A DNA stretch of 64,000 bases, taken from positions 42,175,079 through 42,239,078 of the forward strand of contig CM049309.1 of the NCBI GenBank assembly GCA_026874595.1, written 5' to 3'. This document shows positions 14,301-24,085 of this stretch, piece by piece; the stretch's first letter is position 1; every line of letters starts with the position of its first letter. The position numbers were made by a program, and so were the translations under genes. The DNA comes from Sipunculus nudus. Its lineage: Eukaryota > Annelida > Sipuncula > Golfingiida > Sipunculidae. The notes under the pieces are model-generated. The model saw nothing but the letters and a program-made list of their open reading frames with translations, was not told the DNA's origin and made no database searches.

Positions 14301-17300
14301 CCATGTTGATTCACACAAGAAAATTATCTGAAAATCATTGGTTTATCACTAATAGTAATTATTTAGAGCTCTATATTGGATATGCTCCTTGGTACACTTC
14401 AAGCTATCTTAATCAGATCATTCATTCACAAATATAACTTTCATTATAACTGTCTGTTGACAGCCCTGTGATTTATATCAGTTATGAGAAAGTTTGTTTT
14501 TGTCAGATAAACCATCCTGTGCTTGTTATAGTTAAAGAAAATTTTATTACAGATTTCTTTTTTAAAAGGCTGTGCTGGTAAATTTATCTGTTTTAAATTA
14601 TTTTGCAAAATTCAGATAGACCATTTTTCAAGAGAGGCTCCTATTTTTGTAAATAAAACTTCTAATAAGAATCCAAGTGACATCAGCCAGAGCCTGACCT
14701 TGCACATAAACTGAGTCATGTGGGCTGGTTTTGTATTATCTCACCAAGGTCAATGTGCAAAAGTCCACCCGTTGCCTGTCTATCATACAGTGCACTCTAG
14801 TGACCTGTACAATTACAAAACAAGATCTTCCACCTCCTGACAAACAATAATTTAAAACATGTGGTCCCTGTACCCATCACACTGATTTCAAGAATGGTTA
14901 CTTGTCTGTGAATCAACAAATATTAAAACTGTGCATTTCATTACACAAAAGCATTTCTCAACATTTAAGTTTTTTATTGTCTTACAATTAATGGTACTGT
15001 ACTACAGAATGAGAACAAACCATTCTGTAACTTTGTCAGGAATCATAGATGGATTTTGATGACATTTTATGAAGAGGTTGGGTAAATAAGTTCTTAGTTA
15101 ATATATCAGGTTAACAGTTAACATCTGATTGTTAGTGTAAAATTTATCTTGCAAAGTTAATGGTGAAATTTTGGAAGAGAGGTGGGTAAGCAGCAAAGAG
15201 GAACTGATCACCCACAGACTGGTGAATGATCTGTGGCAAGACTTTGAAGTACTGTCTTTGGTAGTAGCTGGGTTGTGAGCTATTCTGGCAGTGTTTCATA
15301 GTTTTCAATACAAACTGAAACATGTACATTTATATCTGTTTGGAGTTATATAAGCTTTGTGAAATTTGTTTCTGAAATCTTTACAATATCGATTCACACT
15401 GGATTCTGCATTGTTACTAAATAGCACTATCAATGTAGATTGCATATCAACTAGTCTTCTGTCACATTCCTTGTGATTTTGAGGAAGGAAGGATGGTCAA
15501 CATCTGGCCAACAGCCCCAAACAGATGAACCTAGTGAACTCATATTAATAACTAGTTCAAAGAGCAGCTGGTTGCTTCAGTGTCTATTGGTCATCACGAA
15601 ACACCATTATATATTGACCTTTAAAGGTCATGACCACTTTAGCAAATAGTCTGAAGCATGTATCAGGTGTGGTGCAATGATGAACATACATGTACATATA
15701 TATACTGGTATACATGTGTCATGGTTAGATTAACAATATAAATGACTCAGGTAACATTATTTGTTGCTGTGTATGTACCTAGTGCATGCATGGATGGGTT
15801 AAATGTGAAAAGATATTGTTATAGCAGCTGAAAGAAAGTCTAAGGCACCTCCTCTAACGATTATTAATTGCACAACAGGCAGCATTAATGACTTAAATAT
15901 GAATAATTTACAAGCCATCATCATTTGTCCGACAAATTGTCTGTAGTTCTTTGTATTAATTTGATGTATAGCTGAAGCACAGACAGCAGGTCTCTGATTA
16001 TACAGATAATGGCTTCAAAATGAAAGCCATATATATTTTTTTGTTCATGCTCAACTGTGCTCAGAGGATATACCATAAATCTACAAGACAACAAAACAAC
16101 CTTTACACGTAAATCACATTTGAAGCCCTTTTAACAACTGTGCTTTATAATGACTTAGGTTCAGCTTCATTATAAACATTATGATAATTTTAAATACAAT
16201 TTGAATTGGTTTGAAGATTGCAGTGCATCATTATCTTAAAAGTCACTTAACATCTTACAGTATTATCTGTGCATGATACTTCCTTTTTTCATTATTTGAA
16301 TATTTTAATTAATGCTAGGGGTGTGCATATGAAGTAGTGCATCCAACTCATGCATGATACTCTACAGATGACTGTTTATAAATATCAAAACCTCCAACAT
16401 CCCCATGAAGCATGCTGTACCAGTAGATCTACATTCAGATGACACAGTTGAGCCTTTGCTTGGAGACTATATATATGTCTATAGGTGGGCTTTGATCGGA
16501 GTCATATAAGCTATGTAACCTGCAACCTCAGTCATGATTCTGTATTGGACAAGACATTAGAAATTGTCTACACTCTATATATATCATGAACTTGCAAAGC
16601 AAATTTCGCAGACTTACGGAATAAAATCTCCAGTTGCCACAAATATTCACAAGGTGGCTGTTTAAACTCTATCATGTGCTGCCCCCTGGGGTCATCAAAA
16701 CTGGTAGGAAAATGTTAGAACCAACTAATAAATCCATCGATTTTACCATAAATTGGTTTATCATTATCAATCAATATAATTGATAACCACAAGTTTTGAC
16801 TATTAATCAACAGCAAAAATTAGATAAATTAACTGAAAAAAAAATGTCATCTTATTAATTTTTATCTCAAAAGTTATGTCTGTGGCAGAAAACTTTCAAC
16901 TGAATGATTCAGACTAGTTTTTTTTATTTAAATTCCTGATTGGTCCAGTCTTGATCCTGATCCGGCTTCAGTCTGGCCTAAATCCTTATCTTCAATTGAA
17001 AACAAAAGAGAACGACTTCCTGTCTATAAATCAATTCAAGGTTATGTCCACTCATAGTCCCACACCCCTAATTGACCTCATGATGGTGTCTACATGAGAA
17101 CTTCATGTCTATAAGGTCTTTTTTTGTAAAACCAATATTAAATTTTTTTTTTGTTTTTAACTTTTGATCCATGATAACAGTACATGGATATTATATAGAT
17201 CATTTGTCTAAATAATGTTAATTTTGTGTAACAAACTTTTCAATGGATTATGAAGATATTTTTCAGTTAAATTATAGGACTTAAATTTGGTAATAAATAA

Positions 17301-20300
17301 ACTTTGGTCAGGAACTTCTCCTTAATTTAATCAAAAGTATTTACTTTGTCCACTCAGTCTGAATAAGGATTTTGGTTGGACGAGACCCCGAGCATGGTTT
17401 TGACTGGACAGAATGATGATCTGGATTTGATCTGGACCAATCAGCTGCTGATCTGTCCACATCAAATCCCAACTGGGATTCAGTCCAACCTATAGGAATT
17501 CAGGCTGGACCAGATTTGGATAGTGGTTTAGTTTAGTCTGAATCTTGGCCTTGATATAATTATGTACACATATTATAAATATGAAGGAAGATTTTGGAGG
17601 ATTCCTGATAGTTAATAAATTTAACATGTGAAATTAAAGTTTAAATTTAATTAAAGTTAATTGCTACTGTAAAAAAATAAATGTCAAAACACATTGGCTA
17701 AAGCACCTAGGAAATGAATACAACAATTTAAATCTCTGTCAGGATGAAAGTGATATAACAGGGAAGCTCAGGCAGTGACGCATACAGATAACAAGATGTT
17801 TATGATGTCATACAAGGAGTCTGTGCATGGATGAAGAGTCTTAAAATCTCTGATAAAACACAATGGGTATTGTGTAAAAGAGATTATGTAATGATTCTTA
17901 GGTACATACTCAAGTATAATCAAACAGTAGTGTACCTAGTATATCTGATTGAAGCAGTTGAAAGTAGACCAGCTTTATGACAGCCAACTGCATGATTATA
18001 CCAGGTAATGGTGTGTGTGTATGTGTCAGTACGTCACGCGCCATCTTCCAATCTGACCCTAAGATGGGTCATACCCAATATCTGTTCATGATCTACCTAA
18101 GCATGTTTTCAGCTTTAAATAAAAAAAAAATAAAATAAAGGAGGTAGGAAATGTTCATTTTTGATCCTTGAATGCCATAATTTGTATATTTTTCTGTATT
18201 ATATATTTAGAAAGTAGCTGATGAGTGGAAAGTTAAAACCTGCGAAGGTTCTGTACCTTTGACATTGGATTTTACTATTTTTTTAAATATATTTTAACTC
18301 AATTTAAAGCTTTATCCATTTTAATTTTTGAGATATAACAAATGTATATAAAATATCATCAGTATCAATAAATGAACAGAGGGAGGTTGGCCAGTGCCAA
18401 GCTTACAAAGTTGATCTGTTATTGGGTCAGACCAATCTTAAGATGGGCCAGATCAGAAGAAGACATATATATATTCAATCATGATCTAGACTAGGCCAGT
18501 CATAAACTGAACTGGATTTAGATCTGGCCTATGACATATGACATGAATAATTATATTTTCAGGCCTGATATGGAATTACAGTAATCATATTTTCTTTGGA
18601 CAGGGCTTATACCATTATGAAAAAGAACTGTCATAATCAGCCAATAAGGCAGAGTAAATCTGTCATTCTGATGAAATTCTACAGCACTGGTGGGAACACA
18701 ATGGAAGCCCCTGGCAGTGAAATCATTCATCCAACTTTGACACTACTAACACAAAGCCACATCCTGTATGGCTGTACCTTGTCCAAGTACACTTTTACAT
18801 AAATAAATTTAAACCCTGTGCTTGTATGGCTTTGAGAATTCAAAGTAAAGTAAAACAAACACAGATCTTTCAAAATGATCTAGTCATGTGTATTATTCTA
18901 TTGACAAATGCTTTAAATGTCAGAAATAATTTTTAATTTCTGATTTCAAGTAATTTAATACTGACAGCTGATATACTGCAATTGTCTTGCTCTGGAATCT
19001 GCCGTATTAAAACATATCTGTTCAAAGTGTATAAAACAGCAATTTTTGGTGTGGCCAAGAAAACGTATGGTTACACAGATATAAACATTCTAGGAAGATA
19101 TCATGTGGATGTGGTTTGTCCTGCTGCATTTGGTCTGGATTCTTTTCTTTGTTTTTTCATCTTTTAAAAAAAAAATATGGTCTCTGGGAGAATACAGATA
19201 GTTTTATAGGTCTGGTGTATGATTACATCAAATATCACCCACAGAGCCCAGGGGCCTGCCACCTCTGATAGTGATACTTGTAACAACTGTATGAAACAGC
19301 TAAGTAATATTGCTAAAACAGCTGAGTATGCAAAAAATGATGAATTCTTTTGTGTTTGTAGAGAAAAAAATCTGATACTCCTCGACAATTTCTCAGCACT
19401 ATTACTGATGACATATTTTACAGGTACAAGTATTACTGCAATCTGTGAGAACTTTCACTTGACACCATTCACATTTCTCTCTGGTTCCACGCCACTTGGT
19501 ACCTCTTGATCAAGTGTAAATAAATAATCAGTCTGTAAATTATAGATCACAACTTGGGATTGATCCATATGACAATGATAGACCTGGAATTCAGCCAGGA
19601 TTAGTTAAACCTGACACAGCAGTGAGTTCATTTGTGGAACCCCAACTGGGCAAAAGTGTCCTCACAAACATGTTGTGTTTTAATGAACACTGACACTGAC
19701 ATATTTGTATGGTTAAGATATAATCATAATCAGTATCCTGGCTAGGACTGTATAGAGATTTGTGATTGAAAAACGACTTTAAAAAGGAAAATCATGCATT
19801 TCATCTTGACCTTCTGAAATGGATAAGAAAGTCTGCTGGCCTTTTACACACTGGCCTACTGGCTCATCAGGCCGGAGCTTATCCCGGTTTACGTAGCGTG
19901 AAGCGACTTAGGAGTTAAACTCCTCCCGGATGGGATGCTAGTCCATCATAGGTTACCTTCCCAGTATTTACTGGTACCCATTTCTACTGCTGGGTGGACA
20001 GAAGCACACTTGCGGTTGGGACCTTGCCTAAGCGTCTCGGCACGGTAGGGGTCTGACCGGAATTTGAACTCACAACCTCTCGATCATGAGCCCAGCATCT
20101 TAACCATTACACCACCGCCCTAACTGAAATGGAAAAAAACTTGGCCAAAATTATCAGTGTGCCTGAATAAGCAATGCCTGAATATTTAGAAAGTGTCTGA
20201 CATTTAGTTGAGCCCCGGAGATTAGATAAATTTATTTACAAGTATCCTATGTTACTTCTAAAGCCTTATGTTATAAAACCCAAATTTGTAAGTCTAAATT

Positions 20301-21426
20301 TTGTGCCTGCTGCCTTCAAAAAACAAATTTGTGACAATAGGTCTCCTATTACAAATAACAGTTCAGTGCACATGTATAGAGCTGTACCTAAAAATTCTCA
20401 ATATGATGCTGTACTGGCTATAAATGATACCAACAGATATTTTACAAGATAAATCAAAGAACTGTTCACATTCAGAGCTATCATCCACATATGGGGTGAT
20501 AAACAATTCCAAAATAGATCAGACTTGTGCTGTCTAAAACCATGAATATCTGTGATGAAAATGCCCCTGCAAATGGCCTTGGATATAAACTGGACCATTA
20601 TCGGACAATATAATCTTGAATCAAGCACACATCTTACCATAACAACATACAAGTTCACTGAACTTTGTTAATATAAAACTGGTGTACAGGAACAAAAAAT
20701 TTCAATCATTGACACGACCGTGCAACCCTCATGTTGGAACCACCACCTAGCTTTTGTGCTAACCCTTTTAAATTTTTTTCTAATATTTATATATATTATA
20801 TTTACACTCAAATGTGTGCATAACTGGTCATAGCAAGTCGGGTGCACATCTGGTCCACTTTCACCACTGTGTGACATCACATCAAACAGGCTGCTAAGAG
20901 CTTCAGCCTTTGATGTCATATGATTCACAACATCAGTCACAATATTGTACAATCAGAATTTTTTATTAAAATACCTACCATCCCAGGAACTGGACTCCAC
21001 CCAGTTGATTGCATTAAACAAGGCTGCCGTACCACCATAACATGCATTGGTAGTATCAATTCCTTCCACACTGGTATTTCCACTGTCTTCGAACAGCTGC
21101 ATTAACACTGATTTGACACTCTTTGATTTGTCTATAATAGTTTCCGTGCCAACTTCAAGCCTGCCTATGTCTTGGTATGATATCTGATTTTTTTCCATGA
21201 GACGTTGAACCACTGTGAGACAGAGGGAATTTATTTCTTCCCTATCAGAGCAAAAGCCCATTTTTCCTTGGCCTAAACCTATGGTATATTTCCCGGCTGA
21301 AACACCATCGAATGCCTCTAGTTCTGTCTGATCCACATACTGGTAGGGAAAGTAAACCTCCATGGCTATGATCCCTACATCTTGAGGCCATCCTTCCTGC
21401 CGATCCATTATCTGACTTCCTGGCAT
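885..21426 (-). CDS. HMGCS1: Cytosolic HMG-CoA synthase, N-terminal 301 codons (partial gene, 4 coding exons)
   Basis: The enzyme condenses acetyl-CoA with acetoacetyl-CoA to HMG-CoA, the committed supply step of the mevalonate pathway in the cytosol. Joining 21426-20979, 8186-8061, 2311-2147 and 1050-885 gives an open frame of 905 nt (301 codons plus 2 nt) with GT-AG introns and matching phases (1,1,1,2). The product starts MPGS, like vertebrate cytosolic HMGCS1, with no mitochondrial presequence. Visible family motifs: [13 protein letters not shown] (catalytic Glu at residue 95), [12 protein letters not shown] (acyl-enzyme Cys129), [21 protein letters not shown], and [15 protein letters not shown] (His264). 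These positions equal those of the vertebrate cytosolic enzyme. The family is about 460-520 residues long, so the C-terminal part is encoded beyond position 1. The only clear divergence is the short linker around residues 236-258 ([15 protein letters not shown]). The family assignment is firm. The symbol is by homology, because invertebrates may have one HMGCS gene rather than the vertebrate pair. Confidence 0.95.
1051..2146 (-). other. HMGCS intron (coding exons 3-4), 1.1 kb
   Basis: GT-AG intron. It is mostly unique AT-rich DNA except for one MITE copy at about 1649-1945. Confidence 0.85.
1649..1945 (+). mobile_element. MITE copy A (GTTTCCATGTG ends), related to 21746-22069
   Basis: It begins GTTTCCATGTG and ends with the reverse complement-like CATATGGAAAC. 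Inside are segments shared, in opposite orientation, with the copy at 21746-22069. Examples are GTGTGAAAAAATAGGTGT, TTGTACAGTGGA, CATCATTTTACCC (CGTCATTTTACCC in the other copy) and CCAGTTACAAAAT. There is no coding capacity. It is non-autonomous and its superfamily is undetermined. Confidence 0.75.
2147..2311 (-). CDS. HMGCS1: HMGCS coding exon 3 (165 nt)
   Basis: The acceptor TTTTGCAG lies above 2311 and the donor is A|GTAAGC at 2146-2141. It is a symmetric phase-1 exon. It encodes the start [16 protein letters not shown], then [17 protein letters not shown] and [15 protein letters not shown]. The first motif is nearly invariant in animal HMGCS. The end (KADAAANKS) is the variable helix that precedes the His264 segment. 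Confidence 0.95.
4868..5258. mobile_element. Inverted-repeat element, ATACCCCTTTCACA ends, TA target site
   Basis: Positions 4868-4881 read ATACCCCTTTCACA, and 5245-5258 is its exact reverse complement. Both ends are flanked by TA. Subterminal TTTTGAAA and GTTTTCAAA motifs add to the hairpin. It is 391 bp with no transposase, so it is a non-autonomous DNA transposon. A TA target fits several superfamilies, and I do not assign one. Confidence 0.75.
6176..6466 (+). pseudogene. 3' fragment of a LINE reverse-transcriptase ORF (degraded)
   Basis: The plus-strand translation reads [20 protein letters not shown], then YLSELL. After a frame change near 6330 come GDHTFAVAP, a stop, LWNSIPEIF and [13 protein letters not shown]. 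This order (KILLLxYKxLHGLxPxYLxxLL, then GDxxFxVAxPxLWNSLPxxI, then FKxxLKxxLF) is the familiar C-terminal signature of L2/CR1/RTE-like LINE ORF2 proteins. The upstream enzyme domains are absent, as expected for a 5'-truncated insertion. Stops and at least one frameshift show it is dead. The clade is uncertain. Confidence 0.75.
7275..7621. mobile_element. Probable hAT-like non-autonomous element
   Basis: The left end GGGCTGTTACAA pairs with the right end, whose reverse complement reads GGGATGTAACAA (10 of 12). The right arm then continues with a GATGCATTGAA palindromic motif of the kind seen in hAT ends. No clean 8-bp target duplication was found. The element is about 347 bp and noncoding. 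Confidence 0.45.
8061..8186 (-). CDS. HMGCS1: HMGCS coding exon 2 (126 nt)
   Basis: This exon is flanked by a CTCAG acceptor above 8186 and the donor GTAAAGATAG below 8061. It is phase 1 at both ends, so it is symmetric and could be skipped without a frameshift. It encodes [20 protein letters not shown], then [16 protein letters not shown] and LIFERG, the thiolase-fold core strand and the glycine-rich segment typical of HMGCS. Skipping would remove 42 core residues and should destroy activity (inference). A long TA repeat lies about 60 bp upstream of its acceptor. Confidence 0.95.
8246..8298. repeat. (TA)n microsatellite near an HMGCS splice acceptor
   Basis: An uninterrupted alternating AT tract of about 50 bp. 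It lies about 60 bp upstream, in transcript sense, of the acceptor at 8187. Confidence 0.95.
8303..8489. repeat. Two-copy 99-bp tandem duplication
   Basis: The block starting AGGTCTTTCAC at 8303 recurs from 8402, through ATGAATACCATGC and TGGTGCATTAACTTCC, with few differences (for example CTCAGCTTCTGG against CTTAGCTGCTGG). It directly abuts the TA tract. Confidence 0.9.
9557..9981. mobile_element. Non-autonomous element with CA(A)GGGTTCC-type inverted ends
   Basis: The left end is CAAGGGTTCCTGCG. The right end, reverse complemented, is CAGGGTTCCCACTTGGCC. Both arms then carry AAGATTTTTTAAAGAC- or AAAAGTCTTA-like sequence and a TTCAAGACC / AAGGTCTTGA pairing. The CAGGG start is typical of hAT ends. 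No exact 8-bp duplication was seen. Confidence 0.55.
10131..10328 (+). other. GC-richer island with a short proline-rich reading frame, unknown
   Basis: This part of the intron is clearly less AT-rich than its surroundings. An open frame from ATG at 10155 to TGA at 10326 would give 57 residues, rich in Pro, Ser and Gln (start [19 protein letters not shown]). I do not recognise it. It could be a retroelement remnant. I see no splice evidence or conserved motif, so it is not called as a gene. Confidence 0.3.
11902..13142. mobile_element. Foldback/TIR element with CTGGGCC-rich arms
   Basis: The left end (from 11905) CGAGGCCCAGATTAGAATC and the reverse complement of the right end CGAGGCCCAGATTAGATTC (to 13139) match at 18 of 19 bases. 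The match continues through TCTGGCCCAATTT. Both arms consist of repeated short palindromic modules such as CTGGGCCAGACCAG, TTTTAAACTGGG and CAGATCAAAATTTTGATC. They enclose an AT-rich centre of about 600 bp with no ORF. It sits in an AT tract, so a TATATA duplication is possible but not provable. The arms are several hundred bp long and internally repetitive, as in Foldback-type elements. Confidence 0.85.
16936..17444. mobile_element. Second foldback-like element (TGGACCAATCAG arms)
   Basis: CTGATTGGTCCAG (16936-16948) is exactly reverse-complemented at 17432-17444. AATCCTTATC (16981-16990) pairs with AATAAGGATT (17362-17371). Between the arms are TCTGG and CTGGAC modules that recall the element at 11902-13142, around an AT-rich loop. 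The outer limits are unclear. Related modules continue to about 17540. Confidence 0.55.
19824..20123 (-). mobile_element. tRNA-derived SINE with perfect 10-bp target-site duplication
   Basis: Read on the minus strand it starts GGGCGGTGGTGTAATGGTTA. An RNA polymerase III A box, TGGTGTAATGG (20114-20104), and a B box, GAGTTCAAATTCC (20071-20059), are spaced as in a tRNA gene. A tRNA-unrelated body follows. The flanks carry CTGAAATGGA at 19814-19823 and again at 20124-20133, a perfect duplication that fixes the limits. The body contains GATGGACTAGCATCCCATC, a segment I recall as widespread in marine invertebrate repeats. Confidence 0.88.
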
Positions 21427-21437
21427 CTTGCAGTCTC
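20979..21437 (-). CDS. HMGCS1: HMGCS exon with start codon (codons 1-149 plus 1 nt)
   Basis: The acceptor (CTTTTCAG) lies just above 21437. Eleven noncoding bases then precede the ATG at 21426, which has A at -3. The 448-nt coding part carries the N-terminal strand-helix region, the catalytic Glu95 loop and the nucleophile Cys129 in NACYGG. It ends after WVESSSWDG in phase 1 at the donor G|GTAGGTAT. Reading past this donor would give only a few intronic residues before a stop. Because only 11 nt of 5'UTR are in this exon, the rest of the leader must come from an upstream noncoding exon, proposed at 23780. Confidence 0.95.
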
Positions 21438-21745
21438 CTGAAAAGACAAGTTAGTTGGCATTATAATCAGCCTTAAACATTCACCAAGGTATGTGCTAAT
21501 TTTCTAACTGATCCCTGCATGCAAGTAACAAGGTTTTTCATTACATAAAAATGTTGTTTCAGATATCCTTAGATATCCAAGATGGAAAGCTAAAAACAAG
21601 GCAAAAGGATATCAAATTAAATGTGATGTTTTCACCATCCAAATAAGGGAAAACTAGATATGAGGAAAAAAAGAACAAAAAGTACTGCATTTAACAAAGA
21701 AAATGCTTTCTTAGTAGTTAATATCTAGAATTAGTATTACTATTA

Positions 21746-22069
21746 AGCAGCGTTTCCATGTGTGTGTATATGTGTATATGCATGAAAAATCCCTCATATG
21801 ATTTTGTAACTGGGGTGTTTCCATGTATCTGTCAGCGTATATATGCGTATGTGCATGAAAATTGCCACAGGGGCGATTTTAATATCATAGGATCTGAGTG
21901 AACTCGGGGATTAAGGGTAAAATGACGTCTTTCACCATATCTTTGTGCAAGGCCTGCTTGATCCACTGTACAAATATATACGTTTGCCAGTTCACCCATA
22001 TACGCGCACATGGAAACACACCTATTTTTTCACACATATACGCACATACGCGCACATGGAAACGCTGCT
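21746..22069 (-). mobile_element. MITE copy B with 17-bp perfect terminal inverted repeats
   Basis: The ends are AGCAGCGTTTCCATGTG (21746-21762) and its exact reverse complement (22053-22069). A second, nested pair of GTTTCCATG/CATGGAAAC repeats sits inside. Read on the minus strand, the body matches copy A at 1649-1945. No target-site duplication is obvious. It lies in the 5'UTR intron of HMGCS. Confidence 0.8.
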
Positions 22070-23379
22070 ATGAGAGTTTCATAAACTATAAAAACAAAGA
22101 TTATGAGTCATGAGAACAAAGTGAAATACAGAATATACAAAAATACTGATCAAATCTTCCATTTATAGACACCTATTAGGGAATCACTGAAGAGCTATTT
22201 TTTTATGATCATACTAATGTGGGACTCCTGTCTTAGTAATCCATTTGATTCATCAGAACACATTTTCATTTAACTATATTATTTGTCAACTTAATATCCC
22301 TGTTCCCTGGAACATTTTGAAAATGGAAAATACAGATAACAGGTTTTCACCTGTCAATTCTTTTTCATTCTTTTGTAGTCATATTGTATAGACAATTTGG
22401 GAGTTTCCAAGAAGTGACAAAGTTAACTGAAAGGAACACCTACACTTACATCCTGTACCAGATGCTGGTAGCATTTTGCCAAATATGGCCCTGTTATGTA
22501 CTGGTTGAAATGATACTTTTCTTGTGCCCACATTGGACTTTGTCTCAAAAGTATCACTTATGCATATCACCAAAGGAAAATATAAAAAGACAAGAAAATT
22601 TTCCCTGCATGCTAACAAAAAGCTTAAGATATATGACAAAGACTATTCTGTTCTCAAGGGAACAGAATGTGATAAAGTATATTTCCAGGCTCATGCAGGC
22701 TTGATATTTAATTACATGCCCGTTAAACTTATTACCAAGTGTAACAGTATTATTTTTGCTTGAAACATGCTGTGAAATCAATTATCAGGTAGAGGAATGT
22801 GTCACCAGTAAGAACCAGCCATTCTGATGACACTGGTACCCCAGACCAGGATCACCTGATGGTCTCCTTGGCAACCATCACTGCCCATAGGATCATGTAG
22901 TAGCAAGTCTGCTGGGCATTATCATACAGCAATAAATATGCATTAGGCAAACATGCCAACCGTTTTCATCAACATAAAGGTTTAATATGAGAAGCAGAAG
23001 TCCTTGCAGGTAACTTGAGAAACCATAAATGGCTAAAAAAATCATTAATCAAATGATGCCACTGAAAAACATCATCTCAGTCTATGAACTGATCTCCAAG
23101 AATTCCTATAGCACTTTTACTCTCTTTTCAACAGTGTCCCTTATTAAAATGAAACAGATGTCTTAGGGCCTGAAAAAAAGGTTAACTTAACTTGAGAAGT
23201 TGCCAATTAAAACTTAAGTACTAATTAATGACGTATATTCATTTAAAAAGTCTAACATATATTTATATCATGAATTCAATATTAATTCAAAATGACACTG
23301 TATAGTTCTGCTGACAGGTATTCAACGATGAAGATGTAACAGAAATATCAGTCATCTCTTTTACTTGAACTTCCTTGGA

Positions 23380-23779
23380 GGTGCGCTCGGATGGGTGTGT
23401 CGTCCATGGCAACGTTACACTGCAGTAATGGGTAATTCCAGGCCTGCCGTTGCCTACAGAAGTCTCCAGATTTCGAATTTCTAACTCTCAGATGCAATCA
23501 GCGGGAGATGCACTTGAACAATGATCGTTCAACCTGAACTCTCGGCTGCTTTTGATGTAGATGGACGATTAAATTCTCAAGAAGTCGCAAAGCAGAATTT
23601 GCAACAGCACAATTCTTGGCAATCGAAGTTCTGGTGCTTTGACATGAAAGCACGTGGGGCATTATCAACAGACCGTGTGACATTGACATGTGTGAAATTC
23701 ATGCATGAATGCTTCTCTAGCAAAACATTAGGCCATCAGATTTAAGGTAGCACACAGGTAAAACTTCAAAGAAACTCAC
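23380..23779. other. 5'UTR-intron segment, nothing recognised
   Basis: Moderate GC with a 74-codon open stretch at 23521-23745 that has no family signature. It lies next to the leader donor and is probably intronic. Confidence 0.5.
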
Positions 23780-23860
23780 CTGTAATTCTGTCCTGTTGAA
23801 AACTCAGCGTAAATGACACAGATCTCCTCAAATGAAAATTTTGTACAAACGCATATAAAC
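23780..23860 (-). other. HMGCS1: Probable noncoding 5'UTR exon of HMGCS (upper end uncertain)
   Basis: The start-codon exon has a splice acceptor 11 nt before the ATG, so a leader exon is required. The best donor upstream is ACAG|GTGAGTTTC at 23780-23771, a near-consensus site. It would give a 2.34-kb 5'UTR intron. I see no cap site, so the upper boundary (about 23825-23870) is a guess. An intron in the leader is common in animal HMGCS1 genes. RNA evidence is lacking, so another leader exon remains possible. Confidence 0.55.
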
Positions 23861-23869
23861 ACACATGAG

Positions 23870-24085
23870 AAGTTGACCCGGAAGCACTTCTTTTGCTATT
23901 CCCACCATAATCAGCCAATCAGGTTGTTTATTTTAGGGGATGTTCTGTCAGGCGAGAATCCTCGTACGATCGCAACAACCAATCAGCATTCACTCTGCTC
24001 GGGAGACCAAAACAAATAATTTCTATTAATAAGTCACGGGACTACGAAGAGGGGTTTTCCTGCGGGGAAGCCCTGTTCACGTGGC
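23870..24085 (-). promoter_or_regulatory. Candidate HMGCS promoter: two CCAAT boxes, ETS site, E-box
   Basis: Directly upstream of the proposed leader exon are an ETS-type site CCGGAAG (23878-23884), CCAAT at 23915-23919 and 23979-23983 (both inside CCAATCAG, an NF-Y-like context) and the E-box CACGTG (24078-24083, in TCACGTGG). Vertebrate sterol genes are driven by SREBP acting with NF-Y, and SREBP can bind E-boxes. The sites fit that logic, but no classical sterol element is obvious here. The direction of control is inference. Confidence 0.45.

Larger units (their letters stand above)
8187..20978 (-). other. HMGCS intron (coding exons 1-2), 12.8 kb
   Basis: The longest intron here. It holds a TA microsatellite, a 99-bp tandem duplication, a hAT-like element (9557-9981), a foldback element (11902-13142), a second foldback pair (16936-17444) and a SINE (19824-20123). 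I see nothing recognisable in 10350-11890, 13150-16900 or 17560-19800 beyond AT-rich sequence. Confidence 0.85.

Noticed and set aside
18051-18465. Possible inverted pair around ATCTGACCC / ACCCAATA
   Set aside because: Only short blocks match, with poor alignment between them. Too weak to call a third foldback element.
19219-19509. 96-codon plus-strand frame containing CNNC and CVC cysteines
   Set aside because: No known domain can be read and no splice context. It lies in the 12.8-kb intron on the opposite strand. It may be a repeat remnant but cannot be supported.
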